Assembly: GCA_006503535.1 (NCBI GenBank)
Contig: QYRS01000003.1
Coordinates: 4,092,001 to 4,156,000 of the forward strand
DNA from: Arthrinium phaeospermum
Taxonomy: Eukaryota > Ascomycota > Sordariomycetes > Amphisphaeriales > Apiosporaceae
Direction of reading: 5' to 3'
Length of the DNA stretch: 64,000 bases
The position numbers were made by a program, and so were the translations under genes. The notes under the pieces were generated by a model. That model did no database searches, was not told the DNA's origin, and saw only the letters and a program-made list of their open reading frames with translations. This document shows positions 43,486 through 53,471 of this stretch, one piece after another. Positions within the stretch are counted from its first letter, which is position 1. The number at the start of each line of letters is the position of its first letter.

Positions 43486-44605
43486 TCATGTTCGAACGAA
43501 CCCGTAGTCCCCTATGATCACGTCATCTACGACGTAAGGCGCGCACGACTCCTGTTCCCCTGTCCGCTCACCATCACAGGTCTCCAGCGTACCCTCGGTG
43601 CACCGATAATGGGGAGTCCAGCCAATGTACCCGGCCTGCCCCTCTGGAATTTTAATGGTGAATGAATGGGATTTGCTGGTGGCGTCTGTCCACGAAACTC
43701 CGGTCGAGACGCTGATAACCCCCCACGGGTCCCCAACCGAAGTTTCGAAACTCGTCGTCTTTGAGGCTGTCCTGGTATGCTGGAACGTGAAGCTCCTCTC
43801 CGCATCCTCGGCCGGGACATTTGCCGATGCGACTTGGGTTTCAAAGGTTTTGTAATAGATCTCCCTTTTGGCGACATATGAATCCTTCTTGTACCCCTCG
43901 CATCTGCGATTCAACCCTCGGGAGCGGAGCGTGGCGGTAGAAGGGTCTGGGGGCGATCCAACGGCCAGGGGTTCAATAATGGTGCCGTTCTCATACTGAA
44001 GGTAAACCCCTTGAGCACCGCCGCCGCCGCCCTGAAGGAAGTCGATACCGCGTCGGCCGCCAGGGACATGAGCCTCGTCACAATTCTCCGTACCGCAGCA
44101 GAACTGAAGCACTATCACGTAGATGGAAATTAATACAGGTTCGCACGAAGAGAGTGAGGCTGCTGATCATTCTTGAGAAGAGCGAACGCAAAAGAGTTCA
44201 AAAAAGTATCTGGAACAATGTAGTATGTAACCACTTACTGAATGTATCCTCGAGGGGAATCTCTACCGAGCATTGGGCTGAAGTGGTAGAGAAGACCGTT
44301 GTTCCACAGCCCTCCCTATTCCGAGATGCGGGAGATTTGATCAGGTAGTTTCCGGGCTTGTCGGCGCATGGGCTCTTGAAGTCGCCAAAGACTCTGAATT
44401 TGATTTTGCCCGTGTCACTGGTGTTGAATCCCTGCCCGCCAAAGACGGTGTTGCTGTCGTAGATAACGCACTCGGGGTACCCGGTGCCACTGGACGCAAG
44501 TGCAGATGGGCAGTCATCACATCCCTTATCGCGGCACCATTTCACGTCCTGGCAGGCTATGAGGCCCACGTGGACTAGAAGAGCAGCAAGAGGGGCGAGA
44601 CGCAT
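43486..44605 (-). CDS. Secreted cysteine-containing protein, pore-former-like C-terminal half
   Basis: Exons 44239-44605 and 43486-44111 join across a 127-nt GTAAGT...ATAG intron, giving 330 aa. Residues 1-18 are a signal peptide (MRLAPLAALLVHVGLIAC). The N-terminal domain has cysteines in WCRDKGCDDC and the motif VFGGQGFNTS. FCCGTENCDEA follows at the junction, then a Gly run and a C-terminal half of alternating Ser/Thr strands ending in IPEGQAGYIGWTPHYRCTEGTLETC. That pattern recalls the stem region of aerolysin-like beta-pore proteins and proteins labelled celp0028-effector-like, but I cannot confirm either. A minus-strand TATAAA lies about 133 bp upstream of the start. Confidence 0.68.
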
Positions 44606-44737
44606 CTTGGATCAAAGTCAAGACTTCAGGTAGTGTGTAGGTAGAGGGATATGTAAACAATCTGGAATTGTGAGAGAAGTGGTGGAACTGTGGTGAATAT
44701 CTGGGAGTGTAGGACTGATGGTGATGAAGTTAGCAGC

Positions 44738-44743
44738 TTTATA
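44738..44743 (-). promoter_or_regulatory. TATA box of the secreted protein gene
   Basis: TATAAA on the minus strand, about 133 bp upstream of the start at 44605. Similar spacing is seen at two other secreted-protein genes in this window. Confidence 0.5.
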
Positions 44744-45441
44744 AGTCTTTTGTTTTGCCCAGTACGTCTGTTCGCACGACAAGATGTACTGCTGTCTCAT
44801 GCCACGTATTGCCACTAAGGTGTCCGTTCTGGTTGTTCAACAAACTCAGATATCCCGAATTTCGCCAACTGGAAGAATCAGAAACTTGGCTCTTTGTGTG
44901 ATTGGCCGTAGCTGAATATTGGTCGGCTAGGTATGCAATGCGAACCAACAGCCTTGTATTACGCCCCTAATCAGACGAGTCACCGCAACTCGGGTCCAAA
45001 ATCTATTTGCGGAACAGTTGTTACCGAAACCAGTCTGAGAATTACTACATTGAGGTCCTCGGGATCTTAAACCTGTCGATATCATGCAATATTTCGCTCA
45101 CCGGTCGTTGCCTAGACTCTTCAGAACCAACACTCCGGCTTTCCTTCCTAAACCTAACCAACAACCATATGCCTTCAAGAAGTTCCCATGCGAGGTTCTC
45201 CATATCAGGAAGGTTGTTGGTCACTGGGGTGACGATGACCGGCTGATGGTCACCATCCGAGGAACTTACGAGTCGTGAGTATCTGTGTAATCGTGCTTCG
45301 CCGGGAGGGAGGATGCTGAGAGCATCACACCCAAGCCCTCCTGCGGATTTGAGAGTTCAGTCACCTCGGCATATTCTTGTCAGTTCGGGCATGAAAGAAG
45401 ACAGCGAAATACTTGCGCAACCATAACATGTGGAGGGTAAT

Positions 45442-45449
45442 TATATAAA
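45442..45449 (+). promoter_or_regulatory. TATA box of the small secreted protein gene
   Basis: TATATAAA, 126 bp upstream of the ATG at 45568. Confidence 0.5.
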
Positions 45450-45567
45450 CAGACGATTTGCTGTCACAGAAAAGAGAAAACGGCCTCTATACTCAACCAT
45501 CTTCCTGTCTTTTATCCAATCTGCCAGCACATCATCTCTTAGCAAAACACAATCATCAATAAGCACC

Positions 45568-45969
45568 ATGTCTTCTCTCAAGTTCCTCGCTACTGTCGTC
45601 CTCTCAGCTACCGGAGCCTTTGGCGTTCCAGCAAGCATGCTCGCCACTCGCCAGGCGAGTGAGATCCCTCCCAACGCCCTTTACCTCATTGAATGGTACC
45701 CAAACGGGTGTGGCAACGGCAATGGCCGCAGCCTTAGCGGCTACAAAGAAAGCCTTGCCGAGTGCGTCAAGTTTGATGGGCTGTTTGACCCAACCCCCAC
45801 GGACTCAGCTGCCATCCGGTTTCTCTTCCCCGAGGAGGGGAAAGAGGACTATAAGTGGAAGTTGTTCGGCGGAAGCACCTGCGACGACCAGATTGCCCAG
45901 GGAGTGGGCGATCAGTGCCACTCCGTCCCAGCCAACCAGAACGTCGGGGCTGTCATTGTCTACACTTGA
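45568..45969 (+). CDS. Small secreted protein (133 aa), source gene of the duplicated pair
   Basis: An intronless 133-aa frame. I chose the ATG at 45568 because it opens a signal peptide (MSSLKFLATVVLSATGAFG) followed by a pro-like MLATRQ. The mature part has four cysteines (NGCGNG, AECVKF, STCDDQ, DQCHSV) and is otherwise strand-rich, ending VGAVIVYT. No family recognised. A 5'-truncated homologous relic lies at 48118-48250, so the locus has been duplicated. Export is well supported; function is unknown. Confidence 0.7.
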   Translation: MSSLKFLATVVLSATGAFGVPASMLATRQASEIPPNALYLIEWYPNGCGNGNGRSLSGYKESLAECVKFDGLFDPTPTDSAAIRFLFPEEGKEDYKWKLFGGSTCDDQIAQGVGDQCHSVPANQNVGAVIVYT

Positions 45970-47164
45970 ACAGGTATGCCCTTCGCTGACGGGAGATTTA
46001 CAAAACGGCAACACTGACTGGCCCAAATAGATTGCATGGACCAAAGGAAATGCCAGCAGTGGAGGCGGCGAGCTTGAGGGGAGGATTCTTTGGTTTTGGT
46101 CACATGTCTGTCACTTTACCGTGCATATCTATAGTCTTGGTGATATCAATAATTATGCATGAAATACTCCTTTTCAACCAATATGCATTGTGCTATACGG
46201 TGTCGGGCGTTTTAAGTCGTCCTGCGGACCAATAACCACAACGGGTCGGCTTGTAGTCCCATTTCTTCCCTATTTAGGAACTTGGGGACTTTAGCTCAGC
46301 CCTGTAGTTGATGCAGATCTGTCAAACCCCATGCTGCCGGGAAACGTTAACAAAGTTCCCGTTCGGGTGCCCCGGAATGTTTTCTCCAGACATTACTACT
46401 GATCACCCCACAAAGGAGGTGTGGAGTCGTGTGGGCGAGTAGATGGCAACTCGGCTAAGTTCTGCGGCGCGGTGCAGATAATTACCTAGAATCAACCAAC
46501 TGACAGCTGACCGCGCGTGGGGGCTGATTTCTGGGCTGACCTTTTGGGCCTGACACGACGGATCACCCGTGTCTGCACCAATTGCGGGGTCTTGGATCCG
46601 AAATTGCTTTCTCGGCACCGCGCAACCGAGCCGACTGCAGTATTTGCATCGCCATAGGGTCCCGAGCAGCTGGTTGCCGAGGTTGCCCAGCCTCCACCCA
46701 ACACCAACCACCCAACCAACTGCATCATGCAACGTCTGCATGCAGGGGCAACACTCCAGCAACACGCCACGGGCCGATCCTAGTATCCTCTGTATCGAAC
46801 GACCAAGCCATACAGAATTCCCCATTTGGCCGCCCAGAACTTGGCCGTCGCGTAATAAAATGATGCTCGCTGGCGTTTTGCTCTGATTATCGCTGCCATT
46901 GGCTGCCTTCTATTATAATGGGTCACTGAGGTCAAACTGAAGTGCAACATTGGCCACACACTGTCCAGAGCTCCCCTCTCAAGAACCAACGCCTTCATTC
47001 TGTTGGTTTGTGGTAGTATTGTACAGCACATAATACTCAGCCAAGTAGCCACACGTCTGCCTGTCCGACCCCAACGCTCACCTTCCCCTTCGTCCTCTAC
47101 GTCCTACTTCCGACTTTATCTAGCTAACTTACTTTCAAATTTCCATACATCATCTACCATCATC
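45970..47164. other. Intergenic; right part duplicated at 48320-48865
   Basis: 1.2 kb without a gene. From about 46570 to the start of the next gene, sequence is recognisably similar to 48320-48865 (for example CGGGCCGAT..TAGTAT, GACCAAGCCAT and GCTGGCGTTTTG). A TATTATAAT word at 46910 lies in the promoter of the next gene. Confidence 0.6.
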
Positions 47165-47897
47165 ATGTACCCTCGAAACACTGCCTCCGTCGTAGTTGTA
47201 GCCGTCCTGGCCGTCTCGGCTGCCGCCCAATCGAGCACGTCCGCCCAAACCGAGACGATTTCTAACACAGGGAGTACTGCTATGCCGGAGATAACACCTG
47301 GACCCGAAGAGCTGAGCCGCGAGTGTGAGAATGAGGTTTTCGATGAATTTGAGAGATATAAGAAAGAGCCGTCTCTCGCGCTCGGCGATTTGATCACGGA
47401 ATCCACCCTATTCGCGTCCGCCAACATCCCGACCAGCGAGTGCGATCTCTTGAGCAAGATTCCCGCCACGCTCCACGAGGAGTACTTCACCTTCGAGTCC
47501 CAGAGGTCCGAGTGGTGGAAGACCCGCCGGTATGTATTCTGTTCACTAAAGCCGCTCAGACACAAGACAGATTTACCCGTTGCTAACTTGATTGCGTCCT
47601 TCTGTTCCGGGCAGAACCGCCTTTTCCAAATGGGCATCGACCTGCACGGGGACCTTCGCAACCACTGCCGGCCCTGGTAACGGCCGGTTCATCACACCCT
47701 ACCAGGAGCACTCGGCCTTTCTCGACACCTACGACCCGGCCTCGTTCACCACGTGCGAGGGCGTCACCAGGGGCCCGCCAGCTAACACCGCCTTCACTAC
47801 CACGGCCTCCTCCGAAGGTGCGGCGCCCCGCCAGACTATGGCCGCAGGTGCTGCTCTGGCTGCTGCCGGTATGTATGCGGCGGCTGTGGCGATTTAA
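47165..47897 (+). CDS. Secreted protein, GPI-anchor-like C-terminus (copy 1)
   Basis: Exons 47165-47529 and 47615-47897 (intron 85 nt) encode 215 aa. It has a signal peptide MYPRNTASVVVVAVLAVSAAA, a Ser/Thr-rich start, and a helical body with conserved ECENEVFDEF, IPTSECDLLSKIP, SEWWKTRR and KWASTCTG segments. The C-terminus is SSEGAAPRQTMAAGAALAAAG, then a hydrophobic end, like a GPI-attachment signal. The layout resembles a fungal secreted family (DUF7735-like) but I am not sure. A close paralogue lies 1.7 kb downstream. Confidence 0.75.
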
Positions 47898-48865
47898 GTT
47901 CCAACTTTGCGAGAGTGACTGTAGGGCTAGGAAAGGAGTGGCTCGCTGGGAGGATGTTTGGGCGCAGAAAGTTGGTGTTGCAGACGTCAGAGATTGCAAA
48001 TGATACAGACTGCTAGAGCTCGTATCAAGAGGGCTTCCTATGCGTGATAAGGGCAGAGATGTGTAACCATCTATCAATGATACCAATACCACATATTATC
48101 TACTTGCCGCACCGCCATTTCGGGTTATACGCACAACTTCAAGCGGAAGCTATTCGACGGAAACACCTGCGCCAATCATGTTGCCCAGGGAGTGGACGAT
48201 CAGTGCTTCGCCGTCCCGGCCAACGGACGGCACAGGGCACGGGGTGTTGCCTGGAACCAAGCAGCCGACGCTGCTTTGGGGACGATATTTGTTTTGTCTG
48301 GAACGACTGATCAGTCGTTTAATATGCACCATTTTCGGGGTCGCAAACTCGGAGTTGCTTCACGGCACAGCACACGGAGCCAATAAGCTATGTATGTGAC
48401 GTCATGGGGTTCCAAGCCGCCGGGTGGCTAGCCTCGTGCCTCGACCCCAACACCCAACCGCTCCACTCCCCATCACCGCCTCACGGGCCGATTCTAGTAT
48501 GGGACGACCAAGCCATTCGTTGTTACTCCATTCGGCCGCCTAGAACTTGGCGGTCGAGTAGCGAGATGATGTTTGCTGGCGTTTTGTCTTGGGTTCTCGC
48601 TACCATTGGGTCGCTTGGGTCCCGTTCAACTGCAACATATGCTAGAAACTGCCTGAGCCACTCACAAAGGCCAACGCCTTCATGTTGTTGGTTCATGGTA
48701 GTATCGCAAAATCGCAGGACCAGAGGACACATACTAGTCGACCAACTAACAACGCGGCTGTCTCTTTAAACCTAATTCTTCCTCCTCCCTTCGCCTTTCA
48801 TGTTCTACTCTCCACCCTCCCGGGCAGCTTTACTTCTACATTTCTAGAAACAGTCATTTACTATT
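47898..48865. other. Intergenic containing a gene relic and duplicated flank
   Basis: 0.97 kb between the two tandem copies. It contains the relic at 48118-48250 and the copy of the promoter-side flank (48320-48865). No intact gene. Confidence 0.6.
48118..48250 (+). pseudogene. 5'-truncated relic of the 133-aa secreted protein gene
   Basis: One frame reads FKRKLFDGNTC, then ANHVAQGVDDQCFAVPANG, matching YKWKLFGGSTC, DDQIAQGVGDQCHSVPAN of the gene at 45568. The first ~95 codons and the terminal codons are absent, so this is a decayed duplicate. Confidence 0.75.
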
Positions 48866-49642
48866 ATGTATCCTCAAAGCATTACCCACGTCGCGGTCGC
48901 GGTCGCGGCCGTTATGGCCGTTTCGACCGCCGCTCAGTCGAGCACGTCTTTTCAAGTCGATTCGAGCTCTGCCACCAGAAGTACCGCTGTGCCGGAGATT
49001 ACGCCCGGACCCGACGGGAACATGAGTCGCCACTGTCTTTCCGAGGCCATAAGCAAGGTTTTTATAGATAAACAAGACCCGCAGGGGGCTCTCGGGGACT
49101 TCGTAGGCTCCTCTCAGCTGTACGATTTGGTCAACATCCCGACGAGCGAGTGCGGCCTCTTAAGCAAGATTCCCGTCACACTCCACGCGGAGTACTTTAG
49201 TTTCCAGACGTCCAGGTCGGAATGGTGGAAGTCTCATCGGTATGGTCCCTACCTTTGCATGAACGGTTGCGCCAGGAGTTGTACACCAATACAAAACGCC
49301 TAGCCGCACCCAAAAGAGGAAATGCGGCTGATTTCAATGCCTACTAACGTGATTGGCCTTTGCCTTCGTTTTTTGAACAGATCCGATTTCACCAAGTGGG
49401 CATCCACCTGCTCAGGGTCCCCGCACACGGGCTGGGCCGACATCGTGACGCCCTATCAGAGCCACTCGGCCTTCCTCGACACCTACAACCCGGCGTCGGC
49501 CACTACGTGCGAGGGCATCACCAGTATCGCCGGGGCGCAAGAGACTTCCAGCTCTGAAGGCGCGGCGCCCCGCCAGACCATGGCCGCAGGTGCTGCCCTG
49601 GCCGCCGCTGTTGGAGCGTACGCCGCGGCTGTGGCTATCTGA
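48866..49642 (+). CDS. Secreted protein, GPI-anchor-like C-terminus (copy 2)
   Basis: Exons 48866-49239 and 49381-49642 (intron 141 nt) encode 211 aa. The product parallels copy 1 throughout: signal peptide MYPQSITHVAVAVAAVMAVSTAA, PEITPGP, IPTSECGLLSKIP, SEWWKSHR split by the intron at the same codon position, KWASTCSG, SHSAFLDTYNPAS, and the same GAAPRQTMAAGAALAAA hydrophobic end. The intron is longer than in copy 1 and its flank lacks the TATTATAAT word, so expression may differ. Function is unknown. Confidence 0.75.
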
Positions 49643-51260
49643 GATCCATTTCGCCAGGACTGGCTCCAGGGCAACAGCATCGGAGGAAGGGAGCTCGGGC
49701 GCAGATACTTGACGCCTCAAACGTCACCGGATTTACATATGTAGACCGTGGCGGGCACCCATATGTGTGGCGTAGAGATTGTAATAGGGGAAGAGCTGCC
49801 ACTCCATCTACCAACAATACACATGTAAACCACAGTATTCACTTCGAGGCCAAGCAATCAGTCCCATCTGCAAACGCAAGTTGTTGATGGCTTTGGCAAA
49901 ATCGGCGTACTTGTTGTACCGCCATCCACAATTCTTCACTATGGGAACCATCTGAGTGTGAGGTGGCTTTTCAATCAAGGGTCTGTTATCTATGCTAGCA
50001 GCATAGAGTCTCTACTTCGATGGTATCCGAAGTGTGTACAAATCTCATATACGCTCTGCTGCTACCCGTCCGATGTGTGTGTGCGTGCGTGCGTTTGTGC
50101 GTGTGTGCGCGTGCGTGTGTTGGATGTCGAGGTAGCAAACTGCATATACCCAGTGACAAACTGGCTGTATCACCACCGCTGGTGTTGGATCTACAAGTTT
50201 GTCAAACAGGCATAGGGACCTGTGCTCGTCAAAGTCGATCCTTGCATCGTGCCGTGCAGGGATATCCGATGCAATAGCCCACTAAAAACGCGGGCAGCGT
50301 CTGTGAGCGCAGAATTGTCACTCGGATGCTTGTCAGGACTGGGGTACTGGGCAGCTTCGACTCGAACCATATAATACCACAGGGGGTGTGCTTGTGTATC
50401 ATGGATGGGGTCACATACTACTTCTCCCGGGGTACTGGAGGGCACAATATCATATTTGAGCAACATCATGGACATTAGCATAGGCGGTTTGAGCAGGCCG
50501 AGTGGCGAGCATTCAATATGAACGGGAACGCAGATGGCTCTCTCCACAGACGCTTTGGCGATGGTATGGTGTCACTTGATGCTGTCCGCCCCATGCAAGA
50601 AGCAAGCAACGTCAAGGTCATTCACTATCTAGTTAGCTCGAGGTGAGTTCACAATGCCGCTGGCATGGTTTGAAGCATTCCACAATCCGGTTCCATGCCC
50701 TGGCACATTTCAGCCCAATTGACTCGCTTGAAGCCAAAAAGGGAAGGAATTGACGACTATACATATGGACAGATGTCGCGCAGAGGTCGGTAACCTTGAA
50801 GGCTAAGGTATCCAATCTTAACATGATTAATAATCAATGAAGCCACTATGATGAAAAGACATCATCCTAGTCGGCAAGGATCTGTCGAGGCCAAGAACTT
50901 TATCAACAGCAAGGCATGCAGTGGGAAGCGGCGAACTATACAGTAAGAGGCAGACTCGCAAACCAGTTGCCAATCATAGCAAAGAGCGAGTTTGGAAAGT
51001 AGCAAACTGCATCATAGAGAAAGATACCTCCAATCATACAGCCAACCTGCAAAGCCATGGTAAATAACCACTACTTATAAAGCCCAGGCATTCCGATCAG
51101 CTTTCCATCCAACCTAGCGTTCATACCAATCATCACGACTACAGTCCAATCCTTCTTTCATGTCGGTCATCGTTTGGGCTCCAGTACACGGCTCCCTTCC
51201 AATCCCTCTACTCCTAAGCTTTCTTCGCTATTTCGCTTCACTTGGATAAACTTGGCCAAC
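49643..51260. other. Long intergenic region with a TG/CG microsatellite
   Basis: 1.6 kb without a supported gene. A minus frame at 50191-50547 contains MSMMLLKYDIV, faintly like the end of a cytochrome P450, but no heme-cysteine motif is found. TATAAAG at 51076 is in place to serve the next gene. Confidence 0.45.
50075..50122. repeat. TG/CG/TGTG microsatellite
   Basis: About 48 bp of alternating TGTGTG, TGCG and CGTG units. Simple alternating purine-pyrimidine repeat. No function implied. Confidence 0.8.
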
Positions 51261-52015
51261 ATGCGCTTGTCCTCCGGACTTATCCTCATCACCGCAGTGA
51301 TTGCGAAAGTTGTGGGTTTTGCCCTTAAAAGATCCATGAAAAAGTCGGCATACTAACCATTGAGAATTCCAGGTACTCGGTGCCCTTCCCGAGGCCCCTA
51401 TTCCAGGATATCGAGTCGAGCCACTGCAGTGGGCCGTGGAGGTGGCGCCTGGACAGACGGAAGTCCTGAACGGCACAGTTCAGCAGGTTCACCAGAGAAT
51501 CCTCCAAATCAACCCGGAGTCCAAGCTCAGCCCGCAGCCAAGAGGCCTGCAGCCCCAGGCACGCCCGCAAAAGCGAGACGGCGTCATCTGCTTCCAGCCA
51601 TACGTCAGCAACGACCACTGGGCTGTCGGGATCGATCTCATTCGGCAGCTGTCCGGCGCACCTTCACTCGGTCCTGGCCCCGCCGCCTGCGGTGTCGCTA
51701 GCTGCGTCTTGGGCTCGGCGGTCTGGCTCTGTAACGACGTAAGTCTGCCGTCCTCCACGCTGCCGAAACCCTGGGCGCGGCAGTTCTATTGGCACTCACG
51801 GACTAATACATACGGTTTCCTTGACGTAGAATGCTACCCCATTGTCTGTCGTGACTTTCGGACAGATGGCAGACGCCGCACAGGCTGCATTGGACGCCTG
51901 CAGCCAGAATCCAACCGGTCAACATGTGGTTCACGCCAGTAGCCAGAACTTCCAACCCGGTGATTGGAACACTTTCTTAAACCTAGAAGATTGCTCAGAG
52001 ATGAATGGTAGCTGA
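51261..52015 (+). CDS. Secreted protein with C-terminal conserved cysteine domain
   Basis: Exons 51261-51308, 51373-51738 and 51830-52015 (introns 64 and 91 nt) give 199 aa. The first exon encodes only the signal peptide core (MRLSSGLILITAVIAK). The centre is Gln/Pro-rich. The conserved part spans CGVASCVLGSAVWLCND, NATPL, AAQAALDACSQN and DWNTFLNLEDC, the cysteine pattern of a common small secreted fungal family. Phase is preserved at both introns. A TATAAAG lies ~185 bp upstream. Function is unknown. Confidence 0.65.
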
Positions 52016-52149
52016 TCAACGTCTGTTGTACAACCGAGGACTTTTTTTTGCCCCGGCTTCTGGTTGGTTTAGAAACGGCGGACAATTATCTACTTCTTCA
52101 GAGACACTTTAACTCCTTTTCTTAGCTACCTCCTCAACGAGAGATGGAC

Positions 52150-52320
52150 AACCTATTCATTATTCTTAAACGAACACTTTTAAAGTTTAACTAGAAAATT
52201 CTAAATTACAGTATAATTTTCGTAGAACGTAATAGTAATTAATATATAAACTATATTAAGTTTATAACTATAAGATATAGGCGTTCGTAACATAGCTTAA
52301 AAGTATCATTATATCCCAGC
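52150..52320. repeat. AT-rich block A, RIP-like
   Basis: Long runs of TA/AT dinucleotides with very few C or G (for example TAATTAATATATAAAC). The composition contrasts with the ~50% GC around it and matches what repeat-induced point mutation leaves in former transposon copies. Confidence 0.55.
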
Positions 52321-52879
52321 CTTAACGTAACAATGCATATTGTAAATAATTCGGATGATGTTAGACTGGATAGCTGTAAAAACTGCGGAGTTTGTTCCAA
52401 ATCAGACACTTCACCGCGATATGGCTTCCAAGGTTGCAAATCAGACCGTGCCATCCCTCTCTCCCCATATATGCTTGTAGTGTAACTTTGATCTTCAGCG
52501 CCGACAGCATGGTAGCCTGGGGACAGTATCATCATGATCCTTTCGGATACTATCGCTCGAGCTGACTGTCATTCCATCCTATCTTCCTCTTTAAGTACGA
52601 GGATTCCGAGCCTTCTCATCCTTCTCACGTCCCCGTGGCCGTTTGGACGTGCCATAATCCAGGGACGGGTACCTCAGCATCACCAGCCTGCCCTGGCCAG
52701 GGGTGTATTTCCAGTCACGACGTTCGAATCAGCTCGAAAGGGTTTCTAGCTAAGTTTCATCCAATGCAACCGAGCAGTAGACCAGCGTTAGACTGGAACA
52801 TACTACTACTGACGAGGGTGTCAGCGTTCATCCGATGTTCTACGCGGCGGGCGACAGTTAGCATTTAGCCTCGGAATAA

Positions 52880-53110
52880 CAGAACATGGCATAACAGCAT
52901 AATATAGTTTTAATCATTCTTAGCAAATTTATACCATAATGCTATACATAATATACTATATTACATATTATTCTAAACACTAATTAAAACCATACTAATT
53001 ACTATAATATTAAGCTATATATTCGTTTAATATATATAGGTTATATTAAACCTAGTTTAGCAGTGGTTTAAGGTTAAGGTAAGTAGTTATATTATAAGTT
53101 TCCACACGCT
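52880..53110. repeat. AT-rich block B, RIP-like
   Basis: About 230 bp of extremely AT-rich sequence dense in TpA (TATACATAATATACTATATT). No coding capacity. Probably a remnant of the same kind as block A. Confidence 0.55.
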
Positions 53111-53471
53111 ATATAAGCTAAGATAGTTATACTGCTGCCAATTTAAGGGGGTTTGTGTCATATCAGGAAAGTAATAACATTGAACGCCACAGTGAAGAAG
53201 ACATCACTGCATGACTATGGAATATCTGAAACTCCCAAGACCCAGATCTCAACTCTATCGTGAACCATAAGATCGACTAAAGCAATACTGATGACAATTG
53301 AAAAGGTACTCAGCTGTGAAAGATCGAATAACAAGAAGAAAGGCAACATACGAAAACCAAGAAAGCACGTCCCCCAGTACATGATCCATCAATAAGTTAC
53401 CAACGAACTCACTACTCTATCGGCGGTGATTTACTCTTACTATTCGCATTGGCGTTATCGTAACTCATCAG

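Larger units (their letters stand above)
44606..45567. other. Divergent intergenic region between two secreted-protein genes
   Basis: 0.96 kb with TATA boxes near both ends (44738-44743 and 45442-45449). A short plus frame (45084-45278) has no recognised features. Confidence 0.5.
52016..53471. other. Intergenic with two AT-rich blocks
   Basis: 1.46 kb between a secreted-protein gene and the DUF3433 gene. It has no gene, and contains the AT-rich blocks listed separately. The ~550 bp between them has ordinary composition. Confidence 0.6.

Noticed and set aside
50075..50122. Possible CRISPR-like or regulatory repeat
   Set aside because: It is a plain TG/CG microsatellite; CRISPR arrays are not expected in a fungal nuclear genome and no spacer structure is present.
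50191..50547. Minus-strand frame with MSMMLLKYDIV resembling the end of a cytochrome P450
   Set aside because: No heme-binding FxxGxxxCxG motif and no continuing upstream exons were found; too weak to call even a relic.
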